This document shows, one piece after another, positions 10,182 to 21,520 of a stretch of DNA of 64,000 bases; the first letter of the stretch is position 1; every line of letters starts with the position of its first letter. The notes beneath the pieces are model-generated. The model worked only from the letters and a program-made list of their open reading frames with translations, was not told where the DNA came from and ran no database searches. Position numbers and translations under genes: made by a program. Origin of the DNA: Anodontia alba (lineage: Eukaryota > Mollusca > Bivalvia > Lucinida > Lucinidae). Where the stretch lies: the NCBI GenBank assembly GCA_964016985.1, contig OZ024827.1, forward strand, positions 113,385,953 to 113,449,952. The letters are read 5' to 3'.

Positions 10182-10380
10182 TGACATTCATACAGGATCT
10201 TGCATTCTCAAAATGATAGAGACACGTTTTCTTGGTGACAACGTAAGCGTTAAAAGTTTCAATAAAGCCAAAATTGAAAAATTTCAAGAAAAGTTATCTC
10301 ATATGGATCTCTCACGATATAAAAACATAATCCTGCATATCAGAGGACATGATATTGGCGCTTTAAAAAGACATCTGCTA
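10182..10380 (+). pseudogene. LINE ORF1 fragment (piece 4), SGNH-like C-terminal domain
   Basis: The frame reads DIHTGSCILKMIETRFLGDN ... MDLSRYKNIILHIRGHDIG. The pattern resembles the SGNH/esterase-like domain found in ORF1 of CR1-type LINEs (KNI-LHIGGHDI, with Arg in place of the usual Gly here). It completes the order PHD, coiled coil, linker, C-domain when the four Naiad tails are ignored. The frame runs on to 10725 but loses likeness after about 10380. Confidence 0.5.
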
Positions 10381-10889
10381 ACAGCAAGGGCGCGTATCAG
10401 TCAGTGCACTCGCATAGTCCAAATTTTTCGCCTTTGCCGTTTTTGGTTTTGGATAGTAGGATTATTTAAGCTGCATTATGCAAGCACTCATATCTCTGAT
10501 AAGCAAATCGTCATACAATTAAAATGTATTATCAGGTGGCACACTTCCAAAGACAGGTTTACTCACTATGCAGCTTATATTGTAGCGGTTGGAAACCATA
10601 TCACTCATGAGTGTTTTGGATTTATTGGGTTTCAGTTGTTGAGATATGACCATACTCAGAGTTTTGACACTAATGCACTTTTAGCACCTTTGGTTGCCTA
10701 TCGATGTGAGACTTCAAAGAAGTGACTGCATCTTTGAGTGACTGATGGTGATAAATTATTGTTAGTCATTTTATAGTTTTTTATAAGTTTTGACTCAAGG
10801 TTGAGTCTGTGATCTGAATGTGGTCTGTAAAGGCACATTGTTCCAAACACAACTGCGTTTACTGACACTATTTAGCTCGTCCAGGAAGA
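10381..10889. other. No gene recognised
   Basis: The open frame from the previous piece continues to about 10725 with a hydrophobic stretch, but no motif or family likeness was seen. The rest is AT-rich. Confidence 0.4.
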
Positions 10890-11515
10890 ACTATTGCACT
10901 ATCCCCGAAGTCAGCGTTGGTGGCAGAGTTAACAAAAATATTAAAGTTTACAGTCTTATATTTTCTAAATCCTCCGATGGATTTAGTTTATATTTGAAAT
11001 GATTATAGATATTGGTCAATTTTTTTAGAGTATTATCCAAACCCCTGCCCTTGCCTTAGAGGTCAAGGTCATGGACTTGGAAATCTCGTTGTTTTGCGTC
11101 AAAATTTTTAAGACATCTTAATTTCTTAATCCTTTCATGGATTTACTTTAGACTTGGCAGGATTAGAGATATTGGTCCAATAAATAAATACGGCACTATC
11201 CCCTTCCCTGCTATTAACATAGAAGTTAAAGTTACAGACTTAGAAATTTGTGTTAAAGTTTTGTGTCAAAGTCTTTAAGATCTTAATTTCTGATACCTTT
11301 CATGGATCTACTTTGTTGTTGGCATGATGATAGGTATTGGTCCAAAAATTTATATGGCACTATCACCACTCCTGCTTATGACCTAGAGGTCAAGGTCACA
11401 GACTTAGACATTTATTTTAAAGCTTTGCATCACAGTTATTAAGATATTTTTCATTTCTAAGTCCTTGTGTAGATTTACTTTGCATTTGGTATGATTATAG
11501 ATAGTGGTCAATATA
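10890..11515. repeat. Array of ~165-bp units, four copies
   Basis: Units with TTATAGATATTGGTC, a GCACTATCCCC core, GAGGTCAAGGTCA and AAGACATCTTAATTTCT recur at about 10998, 11165, 11325 and 11491. Heavily diverged. Not coding. Confidence 0.75.
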
Positions 11516-11520
11516 TATAT

Positions 11521-11525
11521 GTGGT

Positions 11526-11594
<69 letters not shown>
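11521..11594. repeat. (AT)n microsatellite
   Basis: Long uninterrupted TA/AT run, preceded by two copies of GTGGTCAATATATAT. Confidence 0.98.
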
Positions 11595-11597
<3 letters not shown>

Positions 11598-11738
11598 TCA
11601 ACTCTCGTTATCTCGAATTCCAAGGGACTCTATGAAATACTTCGAGATATCCGTACCTCGACATATCAGAGTTGCAGAGGAAAAAATAATTCGAACATCC
11701 ACATTTAACAAATACATAAGTAATTAGACTCTTGAAGT
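11594..11738 (+). mobile_element. Terminus of a pogo/Tigger-like DNA transposon, truncated
   Basis: Begins CAGTCAACTCTCGTTATCTC right after the AT run (a TA target is expected). The same end type bounds the element at 25976-26417. It is cut at about 11738 by Naiad copy 1. Confidence 0.55.
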
Positions 11739-13329
11739 TATCTTTTCGATATTTGAAACAAGGTATCCAAGAATTTCATAGGAAGTATGTTTTGGCTCCA
11801 GCTGATAAAGCTGCTAATAATGCTGTTGTTGTGTGACGACTTTATTATATCAATACTCTAAAACAAGAACTTGGTAGTACCAAAACATATGAACGGATTT
11901 CTACTAAAGAGAGATCTATTGTCAATACCCATTCTATCGATATTACTGCTAAGTTTGCAGTGAGTATTAAAGAAAAGCAAGACAGACTTCCTACGTTATA
12001 TTGGTTACCGAAACTTCATAAACGACCTTATTAGCACGTTTCATTGCTAATTCTAGTTCATGTACGACTACTGTTTTGTCCAAACTGCTAACTTCATGCC
12101 TTACTGCTGTTAAAAAACATTGGATTAGATACTATGATACTGTTTACGAAAGGGACGGAATTAACTATTTTTGGTCAATTAAAAATTCTAATGATGTTCT
12201 CAATAAATTTAAATCTAAAAACTTCCAGGCTTCTAAATTGTCTACATATGATTTTTCTACACTGTATACTACATTACCTCATCATCTTATAAAAGATAAA
12301 CTTATTGATTTAATTAACCGAACGTTAATTCGGGAGAATACCCAATATTTGGCTTGCAACGAAGAATGTGCTTTTTTCACTTCTGATGTATATAATAATC
12401 ACAATTTATGGTCGTGTCAAAAAGTCTGTGATGCCCTTGTTTATCTTTTGGATAATATTTTTATGAGATTGGGAACTAAACTTTATAGACAAACTATTGG
12501 TATTCCGATGGGAACTAATTGTGCTACTCTTGTTGCAGATTTGTTTCTTTTTTGTTATGAGAGAGATTTCATGAAGTCTCTCTCACGTGAAAATCAGGCT
12601 GACATTATTGAGGCTTTCAATTCAACTTCAAGATACCTTGACAATTTATTAAATATTGACAATATTTACTTTGACCAAATGGTGGACCGGATGTACCCTA
12701 CAGAACTCCAATTAAATAGAGCAAATTCTTCCGATACCGAGGCACCTTTTTGGATTTAAATCTATGTATATCTAATGGTACAGTTTCCACCAAAATTTAT
12801 GATAAACGGGACGATTTTGATTTTGATATAGTCAATTTCCCTTTTCTGGATGGCGATGTCCCCCGGCGTACCTCATATGGGGTATACATATCTCAACTTA
12901 TAAGATTCGCCAGAGCTTCTTCAAATCTTAATGACTTTAACTACCGTAATAAAGCCCTTTCTGCCAAACTTCTTAGGCAGGGCTATCGTTATTTTAAACT
13001 TCGTAAGGCGTTTTCGAAATTTTATCGCAGACACAGTGCCTTGTTAGAAAAATAGAGCGTCTGTCTGAAAACACTTCTGCAACAAGGTATATCGGAACCA
13101 GAATTTTACGGTGACTTAGTGTACAGATTTAGAAAGATTGTAGGCAAATCTAACTTTTCGGAGCAATTCAGAAAACTTATTAACCGTTATAAAAAATGAC
13201 TATAGCCTGGATATTATGCGGCAGACTGCATGCCTAGTTGTCAACCCAATCATTGTTGATGGCTATGCTTCACTCTTTAATTGCACGACGGCGGTTCGGG
13301 CCTCAGACTCAATGACGGCCTCTTCGTAA
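11739..13329 (+). pseudogene. Naiad PLE reverse transcriptase, copy 1, decayed, with one in-frame UGA
   Basis: 5'-truncated copy of the RT half of a Naiad-type Penelope-like element. Motifs seen: motif A region STYDFSTLYT, motif B GIPMGTNCATLVADLFLFCY, motif C region RYLDNLL, and the C-terminal block KLRKAFSKFYRRHS. The catalytic YLDD is YLDN here, so the enzyme is dead. Damage: a deletion near 12030 giving a stop, a one-base loss near 12750 shifting the frame, and a TAT-to-TAG-type stop near 13053. Apart from these, a UGA at 11834-11836 lies in the same place as the UGA at 48279 of the better copy, after a Val run and before RLYYINTLKQEL. This suggests selenocysteine, not decay, at that site. 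Confidence 0.85.
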
Positions 13330-13383
13330 AACTTTAACCAGAGGGTTGGGGCTTGACGATATGTCTTTGGCTAGGCCCGCCGT
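13288..13383 (+). promoter_or_regulatory. SECIS-like hairpin, Naiad copy 1
   Basis: Same layout as at 49737-49831. Outer stem 13288-13294 with 13377-13383 (ACGGCGG/CCGCCGT). ATGA at 13312-13315 faces TGA at 13354-13356. Helix GGCCTC (13317-13322) pairs with GGGGCT (13348-13353). An apical A run starts at 13328. It overlaps the RT stop codon. Confidence 0.6.
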
Positions 13384-13919
13384 GGTTTAAATACTGGCTT
13401 TCATTTACTCTGGCATACAGCAGAATTAGCCATGAGTACTCGTCTTTGTTTATTATAGTGATTAATTTGATTTTTATGTTTTCGCTTTGATGCATTGACT
13501 GAGTTGGGAGCCTTTATGCGAACCGAATTTTCATGTGTTTCTGTATTAGGAGTAGCATCGGGACCCAGGGTGAAGTTAGCTAGCTGTAAAAATGCTTTAA
13601 ACCCCCCGGTGGTTTACTCTACTGACCGTTCTAAAGCGGTGGTCCCGGTGTTAGTCTTACTCTTTGTTGCTTTGTGGTTTATTCTACGAGTCGATTTGTT
13701 GTGTGTCTTTCCGTGTGTCATTTTGTTCTTGTGTTTTTCAGTCCTTTTAGTATTGCGATTACCTCGCTTGGGGAAGAGAGAGCTAATCTTAGTGCTTTTC
13801 GCACGTTTGTTCGATTTGTGCTTGTTTGGATTTGTCAGTTTCCTCTTCCTCTTGGGGTCTGGGAAGGGCTGCGTTTTGTGATTGTGGCACTCCCTGGACT
13901 TTTCTCTTACCTTTTTTTT
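13330..13919 (+). mobile_element. Naiad 3' tail (T5) of copy 1
   Basis: Continuous with the RT of copy 1: GGGTTGGGGCTTGACG, CTGGCATACAGCAGAATTAG, GTAGCATCGGGACCCAGGG, terminus CTTTTCTCTTACC plus T. Contains a 128-codon sense frame (13495-13881) and an open antisense frame (13614-13976). Confidence 0.92.
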
Positions 13920-14186
13920 CCCTAATCCCGTACATACGCTTCTACCGATATTTCCTTCGTTCAGGCCTATGGCCATGGTGGGCGTAGCTTGCTTACCAAG
14001 TAATGTTTACTATCCGCGGATGCCTGATTACACCCTTTATTCTGGGGTCCATGTCTGTTGGCCTGAACATTCTGATTTGTCATTCGTTTATGGATTTATG
14101 AGTTTGGATTACGGCTTAGGTGCCATGACCGCAACTACCTTAACGACCGACGAAAGTTTACTATTGTTTTCATTGCAAGGAAGATA
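13920..14186 (+). mobile_element. 3' tail fragment of a second PLE family
   Basis: Text such as CCTTCGTTCAGGCCTATGG and TTGCTTACCAAGTAATG recurs twice at 55340-55800, there downstream of a second PLE RT fragment. So this is that family's 3' region. Naiad copy 1 ends directly against it and may have inserted into it. Confidence 0.7.
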
Positions 14187-14569
14187 ATTTCAACTTGAAG
14201 CAACTTTGAGTAATTGTCATTATTTAACCAGGTGGAACGAAAAAAAATGTTTTGCAGAGAATTCTATCGACAAACAATGGTCTTTTAGATTTTGTGCTGA
14301 GAATCATGTTCTGCTTTTGAAACTGTGAGAAAATGTGAAAATACTGTTTTTCTTTTAATGCAGGTCACTCTGTAATTGAATCACTAACACGAATAATCTC
14401 TCTTGAATTCTGTTGAGACTTAACATAGAAAACAATTGAACTAATTCCTTACAACCAAATCAAAGTAGAAATAAAATTACTCATTAATGAAAAGTGACAA
14501 GTTACTTTTTGGTTTTGTGTAATGTTCAATTATTACACTTTAAAATAAATTTTGAAAAAATTATTAAAA
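14187..14569. other. No gene recognised
   Basis: AT-rich, no long open frame, no clear repeat. Confidence 0.5.
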
Positions 14570-16080
14570 GGTCAACCTTGGATCATAATTTGAACAAACG
14601 GTAGATCTTGAGTACCGGATGTTGTATACTAAGATTCAGCCCGAAGCATTCTTGGTTAAATAGAAGACGAATTTAAGTGCTTTAATCATCTCTGGTCATG
14701 GCGGAGATCTTGTGCAATGATGCAGACCCATTTGAACAGACTGTCAACATCCTTTGATAGAACGCCTTATGTTAAATTTGGTGAAAATTAGTCAAGTGGT
14801 ATTAAAGGACAAAATAATTAAGAGCGTTCAGGAACTGATACAATCAGATCTTCATCAAGCCCCAAACACTAAAGGGAAAGACAGACAAATAAACAAAGCA
14901 GCCACAAAATTAACAGATGGCAACTCTTTCTCAAAAAGATGGGAACTGTATTACCCAAACTTAACTGAATATATAATCAACCTACACAACTGTTAAAAGA
15001 AAAATATTATGAGGTGAAACACTACATAACAATTAACAAAAACGTAAATCGTTTTAAGATTACACAATTTTACAAACGTGCATATCTCAGGGGCAAGGGC
15101 AGATTAGATAACCCCTGAGGAACAAAAGTTTTATTGTAACTAAAAGGTTTACTATTATGATCATACGTTGTAAATTTGAACCATAACTCTTGTATACAGT
15201 TTGAGAAAATGATTTTCAACATTTTCACCGCACAAATGTATAAAAACACAAATTTGACCGTGCCGAAAAAAATAAAAGTCATCCTAGGATCATCATTTGA
15301 ACAAACTCGGACGACCAAAATTCACCCTCGAAGCTAAGAAAGCTAGAAAAGAAAGAATGTGTGTGTGTGTGGGCGGGGGGGGGGGGGGGTGGGGGTTGGC
15401 ATGGCGGCCATCTTGTTCAATGTTGCAGAACCATTTAGACAAATAATAAATACCCCGTTCGGCAGAAGGCCGCACATGAAATCTGGTAAAATTGGTCATT
15501 CGGTTTCAGATAAGAAGCCGTTTAAAGATAACACGACTTTATATAGGCACATAACTAAGAGGCAAGGATATATAACCACCGGGGGGCGCGGGGGCGGGGG
15601 GTGGGGGGGACATTTTGATTAAAGCTAAAAAAAAAATACTTTTTTAAGCAGACATTATACGTTTCGGCCATTAGTCTTTAATACATTACAAGAAAATGAT
15701 GTTTCAACCTTTCCCACACACAAATGTATAAGGACGCAAATTTGAACTTGCTGCAAAAAGTCCAAGATCAACCTACAATCATGTGACATTTGAACAAACT
15801 TGGTAGACCTTGTGTCCACGATGCTGTACACTACGATTCAGTCATAAAGCTTTCTTGGCTCTGAAAAAGAATATTTTCAATTGTTCCTACTATCATGGGC
15901 ATGGTGGTGATCTTAATAAATGGACCGTGAAAATTTGTATAAATTTTCAACCTCCCTTTAACAGAAGGCTTCACATGGAGTTTGAAGAAAATTGATCGAG
16001 GTCTTTTAGAAGGGAAGTCGTTCAAAGGTGTGGAAGGACGACGATGGACGGCAAGTGATCGCAATACTCATCCAGGTAAG
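14570..16080. repeat. Diverged repeat module of the bivalve GGTGAGCTAA type
   Basis: Three related units (about 14570-14810, 15255-15530 and 15755-16080) share 'ATCATTTGAACAAAC', 'GATTCAG' and 'CATGGCGG(A/C)...ATCTTGT'. The last ends like the terminus at 37141-37388 (GGACGACGATGGACGGCAAG TGATCGCAATACTCATCCAG). G-rich low-complexity sequence lies at 15360-15395 and 15580-15610. The ORFs here are low-complexity artefacts. Confidence 0.6.
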
Positions 16081-17095
16081 TTTAAAGATTGTTGTCAGAA
16101 CGAAAAACTAGGTAACCCTTTTGTAGTGATATATTCAGATTCAAGCATAAACATATAAAGCTAATGTAAAAAATAAAGAAATGCAAAACCTAAAAAATCT
16201 GTCTTAACGACCAATAATTGTCTGGCCTGGTAGCATCGCGTCACGTTCTACACAAAGCCAGCGAAATGGTTCACAAGTTCTTTACAACACTCCCAGCCTT
16301 TTAAACAATCTCTCTATTCATCTGAACATACATATGATGCGTATTATACACAAAGTCATATAATCCTAAGTACTGACACAAACCTACCTGATCCAGTATA
16401 GATTCATATCTGACACCACAGAACACGGCGTCCGATCAGAATCTACAATTTGCTACTCATCCAGTTTAAACATATCAATAGGTAGCAAAATGATCTTGCT
16501 CAAAGTTTAGAAAAGTAAGGTTAGGAGTTAAAGCTGTCCAAATATTTAGGCCAAATTAAGCCAAAAATATTCAGACACCGTGTTGTACTTATTCTAAATT
16601 TTGAATGAATTTGACTATCGGTATGTATGTCCAAACTTGTCGGCGCATGGCAATCAGTACAGGTCCTGATCTGTTAGATCTGTGTCTACACTGGATCTGG
16701 ATCTTTGGCTGTCTTAAGGCCAGTTGAGACACTTTCAGGGGTAAGAATTCAGTCGAAATTATTTTGCCTCTTTTATAAAAAGGGAACCTACTCTAAAAAA
16801 TAGAATTCGCTCCCTTGGAGCTGTTTATTTCCTTTTAGAATAGACCTTTTTTACAGAAGCATCTTGGTGTGCAGGAAAGCCAACAAAAAGTAACAAAAGT
16901 TATTGCCCCTGTAAAATGGACGAAAAAAACAACAAAAAAAAAAAAAACAACTACCAAATGTATCAAGTCCCTTTGGTATTTTGGGTAAACACGGACATGA
17001 CTAAAGTATTTCTCTTTGTCATAAACTAGGACCTATACAAGACAAACACATAAAAAGAACAGAGGGAAGGTTTTAGAGTCAAATGTTATTTCCGG
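16081..17095. other. No gene recognised
   Basis: AT-rich sequence. A short palindromic TAGATCTGTGTCTACACTGG-type piece near 16670-16700 resembles parts of the TTAA-flanked MITE family. Nothing coding. Confidence 0.45.
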
Positions 17096-17265
17096 TACAT
17101 GATCAGGGACTACATGTTTACTAGTATACATAACCCCTTTAAAATATAATTAAAGATACCCAGGAAATGCCACAATCACAAAGCACAACCTTCCCGAGGC
17201 ATCAGAAGGGGCAGATATGAGTAACAAACGATGACAAAACAATCGCCACATATAAAATGCACTTA
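17096..17265 (-). repeat. Dispersed repeat (copy a), distant relative of the Naiad tail
   Basis: Shares about 170 bp with 19168-19335 (CATGATCAGGGACTACAT, CCTTTAAAATATAATTAAAG, CAGGAAATGCCACAATCAC). The minus strand reads GTGATTGTGGCATTTCCTGG, close to the Naiad tail GTGATTGTGGCACTCCCTGG. It may therefore be a diverged sister tail. Confidence 0.6.
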
Positions 17266-17461
17266 CAACATCCCTTTGATATCTACCAAATAGCAGCTTT
17301 ACAGAGTAGACCTGAAACACGCATTTTATGCATGAAAAACATTCAGTTAATCTGTATGAGTACAGCACGAAAACCACCCTAAAACCTAAGTGTTTAAAAT
17401 ATGATTAAACTTCCCTATTTATACTGTCATACAGCCGATATAGGTTATAATCGCAATTAAA

Positions 17462-18260
17462 ACCTAGTCAGTAAATTTGCCAGACCTCAGGCTCCGCTAA
17501 AGCTACGCCTGAGTAAGATAAGGTATTTTCAGTTACGCAAAATAGCCCCTAAAATAATATAGTATATTTTCCATCAATAAATTATTTCATGTATTTACCC
17601 TAGAGAACTGACTAAGTTTCCCTAATTATACAGTCTTACAACCAGTAATATTTTCCTGATGATACAGTCTTACAACCAAAAATGGCTATGAACATAATTT
17701 ATACCTAGTCAGTAAATTGCCAGACCTCAGGCTCCGCTAAAGCTACGCCTGAGTAAAATAAGGTATATTCGCTTATTTTGTACATTTCCCTAATGATGAA
17801 GTCTTACAACAGAAACTGGTCATAAATGACCTAGTCAGTAAATTCGCCAGACCTCAGTCAATTCTGACCTAGTCAGTAAATTCGCCAGACCTCAGACGCC
17901 GCTTAAGCTGTACCGAAGTAATATAAGGTATAATCACTTATTTTGAACTTTTCCCTAATGATAAAGTCTTACAGCAGGCACTGGTCATAAACGCAACTCA
18001 GACCTAGTCAGTAAATTAGCCAGACCTAGTCAGTAATTTAGCCAGACATAGTCAGTAAATTATCCAGACCTCAGGCTCCGCTAAAGCTATGCCTGAGTAA
18101 GATATAGAACATTCTCAAGAAATTATTTCGTGTACTAACATCTTCAAAAATTATATCATGTATTAACATGTTACTGTAGTCAGTAAATTAGCCAGACCTA
18201 GTCACTAAATTAGCCAGACCTCAGGCTCCGCTAAAGCTACGCCTGAGTAAGATACGGTAT
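17462..18260. repeat. Interspersed hairpin repeats, five units
   Basis: The block CCTAGTCAGTAAATT(T)GCCAGAC followed by CTCAGGCTCCGCTAAAGCTA and CGCCTGAG recurs at about 17464, 17705, 17865, 18040 and 18178. The 28-nt core folds as CTCAGGC/GCCTGAG with GCT/AGC inside. Between the units other short repeats recur, such as GATAAAGTCTTACA and GAAATTATTTCGTG. Function unknown. Confidence 0.8.
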
Positions 18261-18945
18261 ATACGGTTATATAGAACACATACTCAAGAAATTATTTCGT
18301 GTATTACATCTTCAAGAAATTATATCGTGTATTAACATGTTACTGTATGTCAAACTTGTCGGCTTTCAACTAATATACAAAAGTTCCCATCCAATAATAA
18401 TTTCACGGTGCATATGTATTATGCATATGCAACATTGTAATGCAAGGTTAGTATAGCTTTACAAGGGAGATTCGAGGGTTTCAGCTGAACAAAGATCTTT
18501 AGGAATCTCGTTTTCTACACTCCAGTGAATTGATAGATGTAGAAAAACAGGTTCTAAGTCCTGGTCTTTTGTCTAGCTATCAAATGACATATCAGCAATT
18601 AAAAATCTTGCTTCGCTGATATATCAGATTCACGTATAACATTGACCCTATTTACATACGAAGACTATAAAGTCTGCTTAAATTAGTTTGAAAGCTGATA
18701 AGTCTTTCTATCATTTCTACCTTTTCTTGCACCGGAGAACTATCTAATTAAAATTATCTAAAATTTTCTAGCATTTTATGGACAGTTGTGTATTGTTTCT
18801 ATAACTTGCGTTATGGATGCCATGCTACATACGAGAATCGTTCGTGGCGATGGTAGAATGCCATGGATGAGGTTCCGTGCGCGTGGTATTAGTGTTTTAA
18901 CACTGACATTAGGCATTTTTTCTCAATCGGTTAGTTTGTTATTAG
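18261..18945. other. No gene recognised
   Basis: AT-rich. An open frame at 18786-19016 ends in microsatellite and is not supported as a gene. Confidence 0.4.
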
Positions 18946-18970
18946 ATTTATTATTATTATTATTACTATT

Positions 18971-19006
<36 letters not shown>

Positions 19007-19010
19007 TTTT
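18946..19010. repeat. (TTA)n/(TTTA)n microsatellite
   Basis: A trinucleotide ATT run passes into a tetranucleotide TTTA run. Confidence 0.95.
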
Positions 19011-19167
19011 CATTAACTGTATCCTTCTTATTACTTTATCGACGACAGACGCACACAATTCTGTACGCGGGTGGGAAACCAGCCCAGACATGCCAACGTA
19101 TGTCTCAGAGCGTTCTAGCACGTAGGTCTTTCAAGGTCATACTATTGTAATTATGATCTTAACCCGC

Positions 19168-19335
19168 TACATGATCAGGGACTACATTTTTACTAGTATA
19201 CATAACCCCTTTAAAATATAATTAAAGATACCCAGGAAATGCCGCAATCACAAAGCACAGCTTTCCTAAGGCACCAGAAGGGGCAGAGATGAGGAACAAA
19301 CGATGACAAAACAAACGACACTTATAAAACGCACT
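19168..19335 (-). repeat. Dispersed repeat (copy b)
   Basis: Direct repeat of 17096-17265, about 2.07 kb apart and same orientation, with scattered differences. Confidence 0.85.
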
Positions 19336-19346
19336 ACAAAGAAGAA

Positions 19347-19440
19347 CCGCAACAGAGGAACTGCTTTAGAAAATTACTTGTATGGGGTGGGTGGCCGCAA
19401 CACAGGAACTGCTTTAGAAAATTACTTGTAGGGGGTGGGT
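19347..19440. repeat. Tandem duplication, two ~48-bp units
   Basis: CCGCAACA(C/G)AGGAACTGC ... AAATTACTTGTA followed by GGGGTGGGTGG occurs twice head to tail. Confidence 0.9.
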
Positions 19441-19463
19441 GGCGGGTTGGTTTGGGTGGGGGC

Positions 19464-19699
19464 TTAACTCTTTCACTGCCACACGCGATAATAACAGGCT
19501 TTTGCAAACAGCATAGATCCAGATAAGACGACTCAATAAGCCGTCTCATCTAGATCTACGCTATTTGATATTCAGTCTTTCAACTTTGCATATAATAGTC
19601 TTTCCAAGTGGCAGTTTGTTTAAAAAAGAGAGAAAAAACACACACACACACATGCACACACGACATATGTCGTCTGAACTTTGGCAACGAAAGAGTTAA
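19464..19699. mobile_element. TTAA-flanked MITE (piggyBac-like ends)
   Basis: TTAACTCTTTCACTGCCA at the left is mirrored at the right (read on the other strand: TTAACTCTTTCGTTGCCA), with TTAA at both ends (19464-19467, 19696-19699). The interior has a palindrome around 19520-19560. No coding capacity. TTAA target sites are typical of piggyBac transposons. Confidence 0.7.
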
Positions 19700-20294
19700 A
19701 CCAGTTTTACTGGCGCAAAATTTCCCCTTGATGTCGACGAATTTGAAATTACAGACATATGTTCGGTCCGCAGAGGGGTCCACGTCCTCATTGACGAGTC
19801 AAACATCGAAGATAGAAGACTACGATGGGCAAAAATGGGTTGATGACGGAAAGACTATGAGGTTATCACTTTAGCTGTGCAAAAGTAAGTGTTGCCAGTA
19901 ATCTGAAGCCTTTTGTCAGACTTTCCAGATTAAATTTACTTGCATGATATTGGCGCTACTTGACCTACATGATATTATCATTTCTTAAAATCAGTTTTTT
20001 TTTCATCCTTCTTTCTGTAGCAACTCCTATGATGTGTTAAAATAAATGACTAAATAAATAACTAATTATGGTTACAGTGAAATAACTTAACTGGTGATTG
20101 AGACGAATGTTTGTTATTGTAGATGACAGGATTTGGGGCAGTTGTTGAAGATGACATTGCTGAAAAGAAAACATAATTAAAATAATTGTTTTGGGACAGA
20201 TTATAAAACAAATGCTGCCATAAGTTCACATCATAGACCAGTGAAAACAAGGTGTCAATAAATAGTGCTTATTAGATACTAACGCAGGTAATGA
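19700..20294. other. No gene recognised
   Basis: AT-rich. Might be 5' UTR of the LINE that follows, but no signal fixes its start. Confidence 0.35.
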
Positions 20295-20777
20295 TTGAAA
20301 GCCACATCATCATTAGATCAAGAAATAACAATGAAAAAACAAAAAGAATGCGACACGGAGACAAATGATTCAAACAATGAGATCGAAATGAGCGACAATG
20401 TTGTTACGGATGAGAATGAACATCATTTAACACCACAGAACTTAACTGAGACAATATCGTCTTTATCATCTCCACATAAACATCAAACTCAAATGCAGAT
20501 GCCCACGCCAGTAGACAGTAATACTTTATATTACGGACCATCAGCTATTTCAAATGAGCATAATAGGCCAGTACCAACTGAAAATGTGGGACGGGATATG
20601 CCAAATAATTCTGGTATTATGAATAATTCTATCTCCAGTCAAACTGTGACCGCTAACACTAAGGAAGTAGAGACAGCCTAGGATGGCGCGGGAGACAACT
20701 ATTACTCGCCAAACGATAATTGTTCTAATTCAGCAACATTTGCTGGAAAAGCACAAATTGAGTTTTTATCTTTAAAT
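20295..20777 (+). pseudogene. LINE: pre-endonuclease N-terminal region
   Basis: An open 128-codon frame rich in Asn/Thr/Ser/Glu (20295-20681) ends in a stop, and after a short gap the endonuclease frame begins. It is probably the N-terminal leader or the end of ORF1 of the same LINE. No domain recognised. Confidence 0.45.
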
Positions 20778-21520
20778 GTGTGTGGATTGGTTTCTAAATT
20801 GAAGTTTCCTGAGTTCATTAATTTGATTAATCAGTTTGACATAGTTGGGATTCAGGAATCGAAAACAGACAATACTGATGTAATAAATATCCCTGGATAT
20901 TCTGTTTTTTCACATAACAGAGTTCGTATTTCGAGGTTCAGGTCGGGCGGAATTATCTTAATTGTAAAAAACGAAATCGCTCCTTTTATTAAGATTGATC
21001 AAGTAAGAAATTCTAAACTCGTCTTGTTATTTACGATTTCCCGACACCTCTGTCGATTAGAAGACGACATACAATGTGGTACTGTATATGTCCCCCCATA
21101 TGGATCCAAATATGTAGCTGATGACCCTTACCTCGAATTACAGAGCGAGTTACTTCGGTAATGTTCTCAATCCAAACATATTTTGCTTTTTGGAGATTTT
21201 GATGCGCGAACAGGAACATTACCAGACTGTATGAAGTTTGATGAAAAGATCTGTGAGGTCAATAAGCTGAATGGTTTATTAGACGAAAGCACGGAGCTTT
21301 TTGATAAAATGAAATTATATAATGTTCCTGTCGAAAGAAGCAATGCTGATAATACTGTAAGTACATACGAACGGCAGTTACTAGAACTGTGTAAAAATAA
21401 CAATCTACTGATACTGAATGGAAGAATAGGCCAAGACAACATTGAACCGAAAGTTACATGTAAAGACAAGAGCACCGTTGATTATTTTTATCAATGGTTG
21501 ATAATTTTAAAATTATAAAT
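20763..21520 (+). pseudogene. LINE AP-type endonuclease domain, decayed
   Basis: The APE domain nicks target DNA to prime reverse transcription. Visible blocks: FLSLNVCGLVSKLKFPEF at the start; IVGIQESKTD, where the catalytic Glu is expected; GGIILIVKN; GTVYVPPYGSKY; and LLFGDFDARTG, the conserved GDFNAR-like block with Asp for Asn. A stop at 21159 breaks the frame and the end after 21475 is frameshifted. The order fits an APE-clade LINE (CR1/L2/Jockey group). Confidence 0.85.

Noticed and set aside
11404..11727. Long Tyr-Ile repeat ORFs on both strands
   Set aside because: Translation of an (AT)n microsatellite.
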